Source: JALHOP01 sp964484195 (GTDB lineage Bacteria; Myxococcota; XYA12-FULL-58-9; JALHOP01). Taken from it: a stretch of 64,000 nt of DNA. The stretch covers positions 1 to 64,000 of the forward strand of contig CAZAER010000013.1 of the NCBI GenBank assembly GCA_964484195.1. Direction: 5' to 3'. The translations under genes and the position numbers were made by a program. The notes beneath the pieces were generated by a model. The model had not been told where the DNA came from. It did not search any database and saw nothing but the letters and a program-made list of their open reading frames with translations. Shown one piece after another: positions 34,540-43,446 of the stretch; the stretch's first letter is position 1; each line of letters opens with the position of its first letter.

Positions 34540-36521
34540 GTAAACCAAAATCCAATGATGACGCGGCCTTAGTGAGCGACGTCCACCCGACGCTCTCGAG
34601 CGTCGACTCTCTGCAGTCGATTCCAGCGGTCAAGGGCGGCCGCGAAACCCAGCCCGGCCACAATCAGCCGCATCATCACCACCACAGTCTGCGAACGCTG
34701 TTCATCGGCGCTCTCGGCGTCGTCTATGGCGACATCGGCACCTCGCCGCTCTACGCACTGCGTGAATGTTTTCACCTCGACCGCGGCGCGACGGTCACCG
34801 CGGACAACATCATCGGCATCCTCTCGCTCTTCTTCTGGGCGCTGACGATCATCGTCAGCTGGAAGTACCTCTTGTACGTGGTCCGCGCCGACAACCACGG
34901 CGAGGGCGGCATCCTGGCGCTCTTGTCGCTCGTGCAGTCGCACAAGAAGGCGTCGAAGGCGCTGGTGGCGCTCGGCTTGTTCGGCGCCGCGCTGCTCTAC
35001 AGCGACGGCATGCTCACTCCGGCCATCTCGGTGCTCTCGGCGGTCGAAGGTCTCGAAGTGGTGACCCACGAGCTCGCGCCGTTCGTGCTGCCGGTCAGCA
35101 TCGCGATCCTAGTCGCGCTCTTCTTCCTGCAGTCACGTGGTACGGCGCGCGTCGCGTCGATCTTCGGACCGGTGATGTTGCTCTGGTTCCTCGCGATCGG
35201 CGCCGCCGGCGTTCCGTGGATCATCAAGCACCCGAGCATCTTGCTGGCCTTCAACCCTCTCCGTGGCGTGTCGTTCTTGATGCACCACGGGTTCGGCGGG
35301 CTGTGGCTGCTCGGCGGCGTCGCGCTCTGCGTAACCGGCGCCGAAGCGCTGTACGCGGACCTCGGACACTTCGGCCGCAAACCGATTCGCATGGCCTGGG
35401 CCGCAGTGGTTTTCCCTGCTCTGGTCCTGAACTACTTCGGCCAGGGGGCGCTGCTCATCGAGCAACCCGAGGCGATGAGCAACCCGTTCTTCGCGCTGGT
35501 TCCGCAGTCGTTGACCTTACCGATGGTCGTGCTCGCGACAGCCGCCACGGCGATCGCGTCGCAAGCGTTGATCTCGGGCGCGTTCTCGTTGTCGCAGCAG
35601 GCGATTCAGCTGGGTTATCTGCCGCGTCTCGCGGTGGTGCACACGTCGGAGAAAGCCAAGGGCCAGATCTACGTACCAGCGGTGAACTGGCTGCTCATGG
35701 TCGCATGTGTCGCCATCGTGCTGGGCTTCGGTAGCTCCACCAAGCTCGCAGCCGCGTACGGCATGGCGGTCATCGGCACGATGACCATCACCACCATCCT
35801 GTTCTACTACGCCGCGCGTACCTGGTGGGGCACGTTGCGCGCTGGACTCGCCTGCGCGCTGTTCTTGTCGTTCGACATCCCGTTCTTGAGCGCCAACGCC
35901 AACAAGATCGAGAGCGGTGGCTGGGTCCCGTTGGTGATCGCGTCGCTCATCTTCTTGGCCATGGTCACGTGGCACAAGGGTCGCGCCGGCCTCGGTGCTT
36001 TCATGGCCGAAGCGGGGCAGCCGTTCGTCGAGTTCATGGAGCAACTCCGCGCGGTGCGCCCGCATCGCGTGTCCGGCACAGCGGTCTTCATGACGTCGTC
36101 GCCAGCGGAGGCGCCGCCTGTCTTACTGCACCACTATCGGCACAACCGCGTCTTGCACGAGCAGGTGGTGTTGCTCTCCGTCATGACCGAAGACATCCCG
36201 CGCGTGCGGCGCAGCAACCTCGTCGAAGTCACCAGGCTCGAGGAAGGTTTCTTCCGCGTGGTGGCGCACTATGGCTTCACCCAGACGCCGCGCGTGACCG
36301 AGATTCTGCGGCAATGCGAGCGGCGCGGGCTGCACACCGATCCCGCCGATACGAGTTTTTACTTGGGCCGCGAGAAGCTCGTTATCACCACCAAGAAGGG
36401 CATGATGCGCTGGCGCAAGTCGCTGTTCGCGTTCATGTCCCAGAATTCGCGCTCGGCGACCGACTTCTTCCGCATCCCGCCCGATCGCGTGGTGGAGATC
36501 GGCATGCAGGTCGAGCTCTAG
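34536..36521 (+). CDS. kup: Kup-type potassium uptake transporter
   Basis: A 661-residue Kup/HAK/KT potassium-proton symporter. After a cytoplasmic leader with a five-histidine run come about 12 transmembrane helices, starting with the family hallmark GVVYGDIGTSPLYALRE, followed by NHGEGGILALL, LLYSDGMLTPAISVLSAVEG and IASQALISGAFSL. The last 170 residues form the cytoplasmic domain (LHHYRHNRVLHEQVVLLSV; TSFYLGREK). The N-terminus is uncertain: GTG 34536 has no clear ribosome site and sits in a hairpin; GTG 34572 is an alternative. The structured leader upstream suggests post-transcriptional control. Confidence 0.95.
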   Translation: MGKPKSNDDAALVSDVHPTLSSVDSLQSIPAVKGGRETQPGHNQPHHHHHSLRTLFIGALGVVYGDIGTSPLYALRECFHLDRGATVTADNIIGILSLFFWALTIIVSWKYLLYVVRADNHGEGGILALLSLVQSHKKASKALVALGLFGAALLYSDGMLTPAISVLSAVEGLEVVTHELAPFVLPVSIAILVALFFLQSRGTARVASIFGPVMLLWFLAIGAAGVPWIIKHPSILLAFNPLRGVSFLMHHGFGGLWLLGGVALCVTGAEALYADLGHFGRKPIRMAWAAVVFPALVLNYFGQGALLIEQPEAMSNPFFALVPQSLTLPMVVLATAATAIASQALISGAFSLSQQAIQLGYLPRLAVVHTSEKAKGQIYVPAVNWLLMVACVAIVLGFGSSTKLAAAYGMAVIGTMTITTILFYYAARTWWGTLRAGLACALFLSFDIPFLSANANKIESGGWVPLVIASLIFLAMVTWHKGRAGLGAFMAEAGQPFVEFMEQLRAVRPHRVSGTAVFMTSSPAEAPPVLLHHYRHNRVLHEQVVLLSVMTEDIPRVRRSNLVEVTRLEEGFFRVVAHYGFTQTPRVTEILRQCERRGLHTDPADTSFYLGREKLVITTKKGMMRWRKSLFAFMSQNSRSATDFFRIPPDRVVEIGMQVEL

Positions 36522-36558
36522 GCGTCTCGCTGCCGCGGTTTTTCTGAACCACTCTTCA

Positions 36559-36576
36559 CCGCATCGATGCGGCGCG
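36559..36576 (+). repeat. palindromic 18-mer, upstream copy
   Basis: CCGCATCGATGCGGCGCG, whose first 14 bases are a perfect palindrome, occurs here 64 bases before the HNH gene and again inside that gene at 37247-37264. I did not see it elsewhere in the window. Confidence 0.7.
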
Positions 36577-36639
36577 TGTTCTTGTACGCAATAACGTGCA
36601 CTGAACAAATTGTCAGTATCTCGTGCCACCATCCGAATC

Positions 36640-37572
36640 ATGACTGATGACGAGCTCATCGATCACGCGCGGTCTCTGACCCGCCGTGAGACCGCACTCG
36701 ACCTCGAATGGATCGAGACGTTGCAGCAGATTCACAAGCGAAGGCTCTACCTCGCGTACGGCTCGCGCAGCTTTCACGATTTCTGTACGCAGGTCATTGG
36801 CATGAGCAGCGACTCGGCCTGGCGTCGCCTCCACGCCGCCTCTCTCGCTGACCGATTCCCCGACGTGGTGAAGCCGCTCATCGCCGAACGAAAGGTTCAT
36901 CTCACCGGCCTCGCGCTTCTCGACAAGGTCATCACGCCCGAGAACGGCGAGCGGTTGCTCCAAGAAGCCGCCGGCAAATCGACCACAGAGATCAAGGCGA
37001 TCGTCGCGCGTGAGCAACCCGAGTCACTGAACCCCGGTTTGCGGAAGCTACTGCCAAAGCAAATCTCCGAGGGCACGTGGCTCTTTCAGGCGGAGATGAC
37101 CGACGCGACGCATCGTCTGCTTGCGGACGTGCAAGACATGGTCAACGAGGACGACTGCAGCGTCATCTTGCAGGAAGCTCTCGCCGCCCTTCACGAGAAG
37201 CTTCGCGTGAAGAAGCGGAAAGGGTTGAAGCGAGCGGAGAACCTCGCCGCATCGATGCGGCGCGAGCATGACCCTGATCGCCGACGCATTCCTCGCTGGA
37301 TGGAGAGGGAGGTTCGTGAGCGGGACGGGGACCAGTGCACGTTCGTCGGCCATGGGCGACGCTGTACGGCGCGCCGCCTTCTGCACGTGCATCACATTTT
37401 GGCAGTAGCTCTCGGTGGGAAGACTGAGCTTTCGAACCTGACCCTGCACTGCGCCGTTCACAACAACTACCAGGCCGAGCTCGACCTGGGTGTCGAGCGG
37501 GCAAACCGCTGGCGAGAACGGCTCCCCCGGAACAGTCGGGCAGGACCCGCACCTCGGAAGTTCGGGACGTAG
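36640..37572 (+). CDS. HNH endonuclease family protein
   Basis: A 310-residue protein with a C-terminal HNH nuclease domain: VRERDGDQCTFVG, a second Cys in RRCTARR, LLHVHHILAVALGG (His-His-Ile) and TLHCAVHNNYQ with the closing His-Asn. The N-terminal 200 residues are helical, as in the multicopy DUF222-like HNH proteins of myxobacteria and actinobacteria, and probably recognise DNA. ATG 36640 is used; a TTG at 36610 would add ten residues. It interrupts the space between kup and thyA. The same palindromic 18-mer lies upstream of the gene and inside it, a possible recognition or regulatory site. Its biological role is unproven. Confidence 0.85.
   Translation: MTDDELIDHARSLTRRETALDLEWIETLQQIHKRRLYLAYGSRSFHDFCTQVIGMSSDSAWRRLHAASLADRFPDVVKPLIAERKVHLTGLALLDKVITPENGERLLQEAAGKSTTEIKAIVAREQPESLNPGLRKLLPKQISEGTWLFQAEMTDATHRLLADVQDMVNEDDCSVILQEALAALHEKLRVKKRKGLKRAENLAASMRREHDPDRRRIPRWMEREVRERDGDQCTFVGHGRRCTARRLLHVHHILAVALGGKTELSNLTLHCAVHNNYQAELDLGVERANRWRERLPRNSRAGPAPRKFGT
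37247..37264 (+). repeat. palindromic 18-mer, copy inside HNH gene
   Basis: Identical to 36559-36576. Here it encodes part of AASMRRE between the helical region and the HNH domain. Confidence 0.7.
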
Positions 37573-37606
37573 AAAAGTGTCGGGGATGCGTGCTTACATT
37601 GAGAGC

Positions 37607-38488
37607 ATGCAGCAGTACCTCGACGTCGTTCGCACGGTCCTAGAGCGCGGCACCCGCAAGCCCAACCGCACGGGTGTCGACACGCTGTCGACGTTCAACG
37701 TGAACTACTCCATCGATCTGAACGAGGGGTTCCCGTTGCTCACCACGAAGACGGTGAGCTGGAAGAACATCGTCGCGGAGAATCTCTGGTTCTTGAGCGG
37801 TGAGAAACACATCGGGCTGCTCAAGAAGCATGGCTGCAAGTTCTGGGATCCGTGGGCCGACGAGAAGGGCTTCGTGCCGAGCGCGTACGGCAGCTTCTGG
37901 CGGAGCTTCCCGGTGCATGACAGCCAGGGTCAGCTCACGCACAACGATCAAATCCGCTTCGTGCTCGATGAGCTCCGCAAGAATCCCATGAGCCGAAGGC
38001 TCGTGGTGTCGGCGTGGGCGCCGGGCAATGCGCAGACCAGCAAGCTTCCTCCGTGCCACGCGTTCTTCGTGTTCAATGTGCAGATGGACGACGCCGGGAA
38101 GCCGCGGCTGTGTCTGCATCTCACGCAGCGCTCGTGCGACATCGCGTTGGGGCTGCCTTACAACATTGCGGGCTATGCATTGATCCTCCACATGATGGCG
38201 CGTTTCGCCGACATGCGGGTTGGCACCTTCGCGCATACGTTGATCGACGCGCATATCTACACCGCGAAAGCGGACGGGAGCATGGCGGAGTACGACCATG
38301 TGCCGGGGCTGCGGCAGCAGCTCGAGCGTGAGCCCAAAAAGCTGCCGACGCTCACATTGTCGCCGCAGCTGCGCGATCTCGACGATGTGAAGCCGCTGCT
38401 CGAGCTCGACACGGAGTCGCTCATGAAGCACTTCGTGCTCGAGGGTTACGAAGCGCACCCGGCGATTAACTTCAAGGTGGCCGTTTGA
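37607..38488 (+). CDS. thyA: thymidylate synthase
   Basis: A 293-residue classical thymidylate synthase making dTMP from dUMP and methylene-tetrahydrofolate. Visible signatures: GTRKPNRTGVDTLS (phosphate loop arginine), FPLLTTKTVSWKNI, SRRLVVSAW (the Arg pair from the second subunit), the nucleophile Cys in LPPCHAFF, RSCDIALGLPYNIA and DAHIYTA. The chosen ATG 37607 gives MQQYLDVV, the usual family start; ATG 37586 would add seven residues. Its stop overlaps the DHFR start by 4 bases, so both folate enzymes are co-translated. Confidence 0.97.
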   Translation: MQQYLDVVRTVLERGTRKPNRTGVDTLSTFNVNYSIDLNEGFPLLTTKTVSWKNIVAENLWFLSGEKHIGLLKKHGCKFWDPWADEKGFVPSAYGSFWRSFPVHDSQGQLTHNDQIRFVLDELRKNPMSRRLVVSAWAPGNAQTSKLPPCHAFFVFNVQMDDAGKPRLCLHLTQRSCDIALGLPYNIAGYALILHMMARFADMRVGTFAHTLIDAHIYTAKADGSMAEYDHVPGLRQQLEREPKKLPTLTLSPQLRDLDDVKPLLELDTESLMKHFVLEGYEAHPAINFKVAV

Positions 38489-38973
38489 TCCGCGGCATCA
38501 TCGTCGCTGTCTCGGCGAATGGCGTCATCGGCGTAGCCAACAAGCTGCCGTGGCACTACTCGGCTGATTTGAAGCGCTTCAAGCGACTCACCGTCGGTCA
38601 CACCATCGTGATGGGGCGGCTCACGTACGAATCGATAGGCAAAGCCTTGCCCGAGAGACGCAACATCGTCGTGACTCGGCAGCCGATGATGGTGCAGGGC
38701 GTCGAAGCGGTGCGTAGCCTCGCTGATGCGGTGAAGCTCGCGGAGGCCACGCCGTTCGGCAAGTACCTCTGGTTCATCGGTGGGGCGCGCATTTTCGCCG
38801 AGGCGATGCCGATGTGCGATTTGCTCGATGTCACTTACGTGCCCGACATCATCAACGCCGCCGAGGCGGTGCGCATGCCGCCCATCGACGACAATCTCTG
38901 GCGCGCCGGGCGTCGTGAAGCGCTCGAGGGTGAGCCGACGCTGTCGCACGTGGTGTTCGAGCGGCGGCGTTAG
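38485..38973 (+). CDS. folA: dihydrofolate reductase
   Basis: A 162-residue type I dihydrofolate reductase regenerating tetrahydrofolate after thymidylate synthase. It has IIVAVSANGVIGVANKLPWH (Met20-loop region and LPW), the acidic substrate residue as Asp in YSADLKRFK, VMGRLTYESIG (NADPH loop) and FIGGARIFAEA (GGxxxY-like, Tyr replaced by Phe). It starts at TTG 38485, overlapping the thyA stop. Its 3' end overlaps the convergent kinase gene by 4 bases. Confidence 0.95.
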   Translation: MIRGIIVAVSANGVIGVANKLPWHYSADLKRFKRLTVGHTIVMGRLTYESIGKALPERRNIVVTRQPMMVQGVEAVRSLADAVKLAEATPFGKYLWFIGGARIFAEAMPMCDLLDVTYVPDIINAAEAVRMPPIDDNLWRAGRREALEGEPTLSHVVFERRR

Positions 38974-39995
38974 CGCAGGAGCTTTATCGCGGCGTCGCGC
39001 TTGGCGTGCATGGCGTCGGCGACGATGAGCTGGGCTTTGGCGCGCAGTAGGTTGTGGTCGCTCGAGCGCTTGAAGCGGGTTTTGTCCCAGCCGAAGTAGT
39101 TTTCTTCGAGCGCGTCGGTGGCGAAGCGCGCCGCGAGCTCGAGGGCGATGGTCTCGACGCCGATGGGGATCATTTCCGTTTCAGCGGACGTGGGCAGGCC
39201 TTTGGCGCCGCGTAAGTAGCCGCGCACAGCGGCGGCGAAGAACTCGAGGTCGATGCTGCTTTCGAGACTGTCCTCGGCCTGGGGGTTGCACCATGAGCGC
39301 AAGCCATCACCGAGCTCGACCGCGATGTTCGCCGGACCCAAGGTGTCGAGGTCGACCAGGCAGATTGCTTCACCCGCTGGCGCAAACATGACGTTGCTGA
39401 TCTTCGGATCGCCGTGGACGACGCGCACCGGTAGGCTCGCGAGCGATGGCAACCCGGCGAGGCGCTCGAGAATGCGCCGGCACACCGGCTCCACCGCGCC
39501 GTAACACGCGTGGCCGGCATGCGTGCCCAGCACTTTCTCGAGCTTCGCGACATGTTTCGGCGTGTCGTGGATGTTGCCACGCTTGTTCTTGAAGGTGTGC
39601 TTCAAGTCCGCCAAAGCGAAATGAAAACGGCCGAGCAGCTCGGCCGCGGCCTCGCACATCGCCGGCGACCCCGCTTTCAAGTGGGTGTCGCCGGTCACCC
39701 ACGTGAACACGCGGTAGACATTGTTTTCTTCGTCGCGCGCAAAGGACGCGCCGGTGCGTGTCGGTACGAGCAGCGGCGTGACCATGCCCTTCATCGCGAG
39801 ATGACGGGTCACGGCCTCGATGTCTTCGTGAATCTCCTCGCCGAAGATCTTGCTCAGGCGTTGAACGACGAGCTTGCGACCCTGATGCTCGATGGCAAGA
39901 GTCGCGTTGATGTGCCCAGCGGTGATCGGGGTGAGACTCGCGCCCGAGAGCCCGTACTGCTCGAGGACGCTCGCGGGGATGTGGCTGGGGGTCAT
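38970..39995 (-). CDS. APH-fold phosphotransferase (NahK-like kinase)
   Basis: A 341-residue kinase of the aminoglycoside-phosphotransferase/choline-kinase fold. Brenner's motif is HGDPKISNVMF, followed by the metal-binding LVDLDTLGP; the nucleotide lysine is in RKLVVQRLS. The overall plan (PASVLEQYGL start, NKRGNIHDTPKHVAKLEK) resembles N-acetylhexosamine kinase and related sugar kinases more than antibiotic-resistance enzymes. The substrate is unproven. It is convergent with folA (4-base overlap) and lies 40 bases downstream of an exported-protein gene in the same direction. Confidence 0.85.
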   Translation of the reverse strand: MTPSHIPASVLEQYGLSGASLTPITAGHINATLAIEHQGRKLVVQRLSKIFGEEIHEDIEAVTRHLAMKGMVTPLLVPTRTGASFARDEENNVYRVFTWVTGDTHLKAGSPAMCEAAAELLGRFHFALADLKHTFKNKRGNIHDTPKHVAKLEKVLGTHAGHACYGAVEPVCRRILERLAGLPSLASLPVRVVHGDPKISNVMFAPAGEAICLVDLDTLGPANIAVELGDGLRSWCNPQAEDSLESSIDLEFFAAAVRGYLRGAKGLPTSAETEMIPIGVETIALELAARFATDALEENYFGWDKTRFKRSSDHNLLRAKAQLIVADAMHAKRDAAIKLLR

Positions 39996-40035
39996 GGCCC
40001 CCTACACTAACGACGGGCCGTGCCGCGCTACAAGC

Positions 40036-41010
40036 TTAGCGGTAGGTAATGCGCGGATAAGTGCCGCGCGCGGCGGCGCGCACCGGATCGTCGTCGCCCA
40101 GCGTGACGACGATGTCGGTACCGCCATCGACGGGGCCGTGCTCGCGCGGAAGGTCGATCTCGTTACCCATGCGGTTGGCCAGGAGTGCGAGCTGTTGCGT
40201 CGAGGTGACGCCGCTCTTGTTGCCGCGGCCTACGCCTTCGATGCGGATGCGGCCGTATTTGGCGAGCGCGCGCGTGACGCGGTCGGTGCGGGCGCCGTTG
40301 GGGTCGTTGGTGCGGACCAAGATGTTGAGCTCGCGGGCGCGGCTCCAGCGAGCCGAGACCGGCTGGCGAAAGCTCATCTCGCGCTCATCGGGGGACCACT
40401 CGAACTTGGCCATGGCGGCGGCGACATCGGGACGGCCCCAGTAGGTGCGAACATGCGTCATGCGCAGGTCACGGCACTTCGCCTTCACGCCGGGGATGAC
40501 TTCGTGCGGCTGGAAGCGGATGCGGCCGCGGGCTTCGAGAATGAAGCCGACTGCTGCCTGGCATTCGTCGCCGTTCGCGCTCACCGGATCCCAGATGGTC
40601 TCGACGCTCATCCAGCCTTGCGGCTTCTCTTTGACCGGGCGCTGCGTGAAATCTTTGGCGAGGTCTTCGTCGGTGCCGACGAGCACCAAGCCGCCGGGCG
40701 TGAGCTTGAGCTGCTCTTTCTGCAACGAGCCGCTGCCCATCGCATCCATTTTGACGTTCTTCAGCGGGCGGACGCTGTTGGTGCCCCAAACCACGAGAAG
40801 GAGCTGGGCGTTGGCGTCGCCGTTCGCGCCGCGATGCGAGTTGCTGGCGACCGCCGCGAGCTGGGTGAAGTCGGCGTTCCAGCCGAAGACGTCGGTGTCG
40901 ACGCGGGTAGCCGATTCGTCGACCGTGCGGGCCAGCGCCGCCGTCGCAGGAAGGCTCATGATCAGGCTGGCAACCATTGCTGCCGAAGCTCGTGACCAGA
41001 TGCGCCCCAT
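40036..41010 (-). CDS. exported protein, VFGW paralogue 1
   Basis: A 324-residue protein with a signal peptide (SRASAAMVASLIMSLPATAALA) and an unrecognised mature domain. It is clearly paralogous to the product at 44265-45281: shared blocks are ATRVDTDVFGW, HSRRG-like SHRGANG, DPVSANGDECQAAVGFILEA, MTHVRTYWGRPDVAAAMAKF, PVSARWSRARELNILVR and GGTDIVVTLGDDDP. The mature part has two cysteines that may pair. ATG 41010 has GGGGAG 5 bases upstream. Function unknown; a periplasmic or secreted location is likely. Confidence 0.75.
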   Translation of the reverse strand: MGRIWSRASAAMVASLIMSLPATAALARTVDESATRVDTDVFGWNADFTQLAAVASNSHRGANGDANAQLLLVVWGTNSVRPLKNVKMDAMGSGSLQKEQLKLTPGGLVLVGTDEDLAKDFTQRPVKEKPQGWMSVETIWDPVSANGDECQAAVGFILEARGRIRFQPHEVIPGVKAKCRDLRMTHVRTYWGRPDVAAAMAKFEWSPDEREMSFRQPVSARWSRARELNILVRTNDPNGARTDRVTRALAKYGRIRIEGVGRGNKSGVTSTQQLALLANRMGNEIDLPREHGPVDGGTDIVVTLGDDDPVRAAARGTYPRITYR

Positions 41011-41045
41011 ACGACTCCCCGTTCTCGGGTTAACGATGTTCAATT

Positions 41046-42200
41046 CTAGTTATCGGTGCCCCCTTTCATTTGTTGCGTGAGCCGATTGAACTGGGCCGAC
41101 AGAGTGATGGCGACGCTGAGCCAGGCGGCCATCAGCACCCCGATCAGGGGCGTCACGAAGGCCGCGCCAATGGCCAAAAGTAGTAATGAAACTCCACCTT
41201 TAGCCGTTCGGTAGACGAGCACGTCGACGATGGCCTTCCCCTGGGCACGCTCGGCGTACGGGAGCGGGATATAGAGCAGCTCTTTGGTGGCGCGGGTCAG
41301 CGAGTAGTCGAGCGCTTTGCTCGCTACCTTGGCGATCGCCATCGTCGAGAAGCGTGGCATGACCACCGAGCCGGTGAACGCCGCCGCGAGAACGATGGGA
41401 ATGCCGACCAGCGTCGCGGTCACGCCGAGGTAGCGCAGGAACAGCCCACTCGAGAGCTGCAGGATGACCTCGAAGATCGAGATGATGCCGTAGATGCGGC
41501 CGACCGCGTTGGTGCGCTCGTCGAGCAGCGGATAGGCGACGGCGACCGCCGCATTGAACTTGTAGTCGATGAGCGTCAGCACCAGCTGAATGACGCCGAC
41601 CAGCGCGACGATGAGCATCAGATACTTGCTTTGCAGCACGCGCTTGAAGCCCTCACCGACATGCACTGGCGCTTGTCCGCTCGGGCGGACGACTCCGTGC
41701 ATGCCGATCGCCGCCGCGATGCCGGTCACGAGCAGGACGGGGACGAGCAACCACAACGCGTTCAGCGTGCCGATCTGTTTGGCGAGCGTGCCGACGCCGA
41801 AGTTACCGACGAGCCCACCGCAGGCGCCGCTTGCGAGGAACACACCGTAAATCCAACGTGCCGTGTTCAACGGGTAGTGCGCGTTGGCAAACGTCCAGAA
41901 GACCTCGACCAGCACCACGACGTAGACGTCTTTCCACACGTACAGCGCGAACGCGGCGGGCACGGGTGTCGCGTATGCGAGAGCGATGCTCCCGACCAGC
42001 ACCGCGAGCGACACGAACGCGCAGATGGCGAACAGCTTCCCCAGATCGACGTTCGTCGAGTAGCGATTGTAAATCGCCGTGACCGCAAAAGCGGTCAACG
42101 CCACCAAGATCCACGCGATAGGCAGCTTCTCCGCCCCGCAATATTCGAGGAAATACGACTCGCTCGCCGGACGCGCGACCGCATACCCGGCCATCTGCAC
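41046..42200 (-). CDS. Tlc/Npt-type nucleotide transporter-like membrane protein
   Basis: A 384-residue membrane protein with about ten or eleven hydrophobic helices and the plan of Npt1/Tlc-family NTP/NDP transporters: SYFLEYCGAEKLPIAWILVAL near the start, FWTFANAHYPLNTARWIYG (the acidic/aromatic helix), a TRATKELLYIPL stretch and GKAIVDVLVYRTAKGG. Family members exchange ATP/ADP or import nucleotides; many free-living bacteria carry shorter relatives of unknown substrate. The only standard start is GTG 42200, yet the frame continues upstream with a convincing first helix (FGGLCGLGFVQMAGYA) back to an ATC codon at 42242, directly after the previous stop; see findings. Confidence 0.75.
   Translation of the reverse strand: MQMAGYAVARPASESYFLEYCGAEKLPIAWILVALTAFAVTAIYNRYSTNVDLGKLFAICAFVSLAVLVGSIALAYATPVPAAFALYVWKDVYVVVLVEVFWTFANAHYPLNTARWIYGVFLASGACGGLVGNFGVGTLAKQIGTLNALWLLVPVLLVTGIAAAIGMHGVVRPSGQAPVHVGEGFKRVLQSKYLMLIVALVGVIQLVLTLIDYKFNAAVAVAYPLLDERTNAVGRIYGIISIFEVILQLSSGLFLRYLGVTATLVGIPIVLAAAFTGSVVMPRFSTMAIAKVASKALDYSLTRATKELLYIPLPYAERAQGKAIVDVLVYRTAKGGVSLLLLAIGAAFVTPLIGVLMAAWLSVAITLSAQFNRLTQQMKGGTDN
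41675..41690. repeat. inverted repeat GTCCGC-TCGG-GCGGAC in transporter gene
   Basis: Two perfect 6-base arms with a four-base spacer, inside coding sequence of the Tlc-like transporter gene. It shares the GTCCGC/GCGGAC outer arms of the dispersed motif. Confidence 0.45.
42081..42096. repeat. perfect inverted repeat inside transporter gene
   Basis: GACCGC-AAAA-GCGGTC, a relative of the dispersed motif, lies within coding sequence of the Tlc-like transporter gene. Confidence 0.45.
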
Positions 42201-42244
42201 GAACCCGAGGCCGCAAAGGCCGCCGAACGTCTTCCAATCGATCG

Positions 42245-43351
42245 CTACGGTAGAGCTCCAGAATTCACGTCGAAGCCGGCGCGTGCCGACGCCACCGCCT
42301 CGAGATCGACCGCCTCGAAGTCATCGGTGCGCAGGTCTTGCACCGTGTCGAAGATGTCCTCGTCCCAGTCCGCGGACGGCTCGCCGGTGATGTACATGTC
42401 ACTGCCGCCATCGGCGATGTACATGCCGTAACGTTGCAGCGCGACGATGATCGCCTTCGACTGCTCGCTCGCGCCAGCCGGCACCTGGTAGCTCGCCTTC
42501 AAGCGGAAGAGCTGGCCCATCGCCGGTTGGTTCTCGCTGGTCGTACCGTTGTTGGTGAGATGGCGAGCCGGCCAGGTATAGGCGCGGCGGATCTTGTTGC
42601 TGTTGATGGTGAAGCGGAACGCGTGTTTGATCTCGCCGGTCGACGCTTCGTCTTCACGAATGAGCAGCGGCAAGATGGGAAAGCCGGCCGCATCAGCGGA
42701 CGTCCAACCAGCCGGTCGCAACGCCGTCGATTCGAGATCGAAGAACGCTGTCCAGGTCGAGCGCCAGCCGGCGGGCAGCAGATACATGTTGCCGAGCTCC
42801 CAGAGCTCGCAGGTGTCGCGATCCAAAAGCAGCATGTGATGATCACCGTAGACATCGAGGTCGCCCGAGATACCGCCTTCGACCTTCACGCCCGCGGGGA
42901 TCGGATAGGCGGCGTTCGCGAAAGCGGACCCGGTGCACGGTGAGTGCACGTTGCGGCTGGTGTCGCCGCAGTCGCTCTCTTCGGCGGTCTCCTCTTCATC
43001 GTAGTCGACGGACAACCAGTTGAAGCTGTCGCCGTTCACGATGTTGTAGGGGATGCCGTAGTACTCCTCGCTCGTCTGGTCGGTCTCGGTGCCGAGGTCG
43101 AGGTGCACGCGGCGGTCGCCGATGGTGGCGATGAAATCGGCGGAGTGCGGATGCACGCGTAGGCCGTCGATGCGGCTATTGAAGACATGGTTGCCAGGCA
43201 ACACCGGACATCCGGCGAGCTTGGGGCCGTCGTTCGGTCCGTTGGGATTCGGGGTCTCGTCGTCGGGCCCCGCCGGTGGATCGTCGTCGCCACCGCCACA
43301 CCCGACCGCCACAGCAAAACACGCCAGGAACGCCAGTCTATTGAGCCGCAT
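42245..43351 (-). CDS. lipoprotein of unknown function
   Basis: A 368-residue lipoprotein with a lipobox ending AVAVGCGG, then an Asp/Pro/Gly/Asn-rich spacer (GGGDDDPPAGPDDETPNPNG). The mature domain has many aromatic and acidic residues (NHVFNSRIDGLRVHPHSADF; YGDHHMLLLDRDTCELWEL; PAGWRSTWTAFFDLES) and several cysteines, and looks like a secreted carbohydrate- or peptide-binding/hydrolase fold I cannot name. ATG 43351 is used. The transporter frame follows immediately. It is divergent from 43447. Confidence 0.7.
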   Translation of the reverse strand: MRLNRLAFLACFAVAVGCGGGDDDPPAGPDDETPNPNGPNDGPKLAGCPVLPGNHVFNSRIDGLRVHPHSADFIATIGDRRVHLDLGTETDQTSEEYYGIPYNIVNGDSFNWLSVDYDEEETAEESDCGDTSRNVHSPCTGSAFANAAYPIPAGVKVEGGISGDLDVYGDHHMLLLDRDTCELWELGNMYLLPAGWRSTWTAFFDLESTALRPAGWTSADAAGFPILPLLIREDEASTGEIKHAFRFTINSNKIRRAYTWPARHLTNNGTTSENQPAMGQLFRLKASYQVPAGASEQSKAIIVALQRYGMYIADGGSDMYITGEPSADWDEDIFDTVQDLRTDDFEAVDLEAVASARAGFDVNSGALP

Positions 43352-43446
43352 CGCCGGGAAGTCTCGTCCGGGCCGGCCCTTTCCGCAAGAACCTGTGATG
43401 TAGGTCACGAGCGCTGACCGGCATCCTGGTGTAAACGCAACAGACC

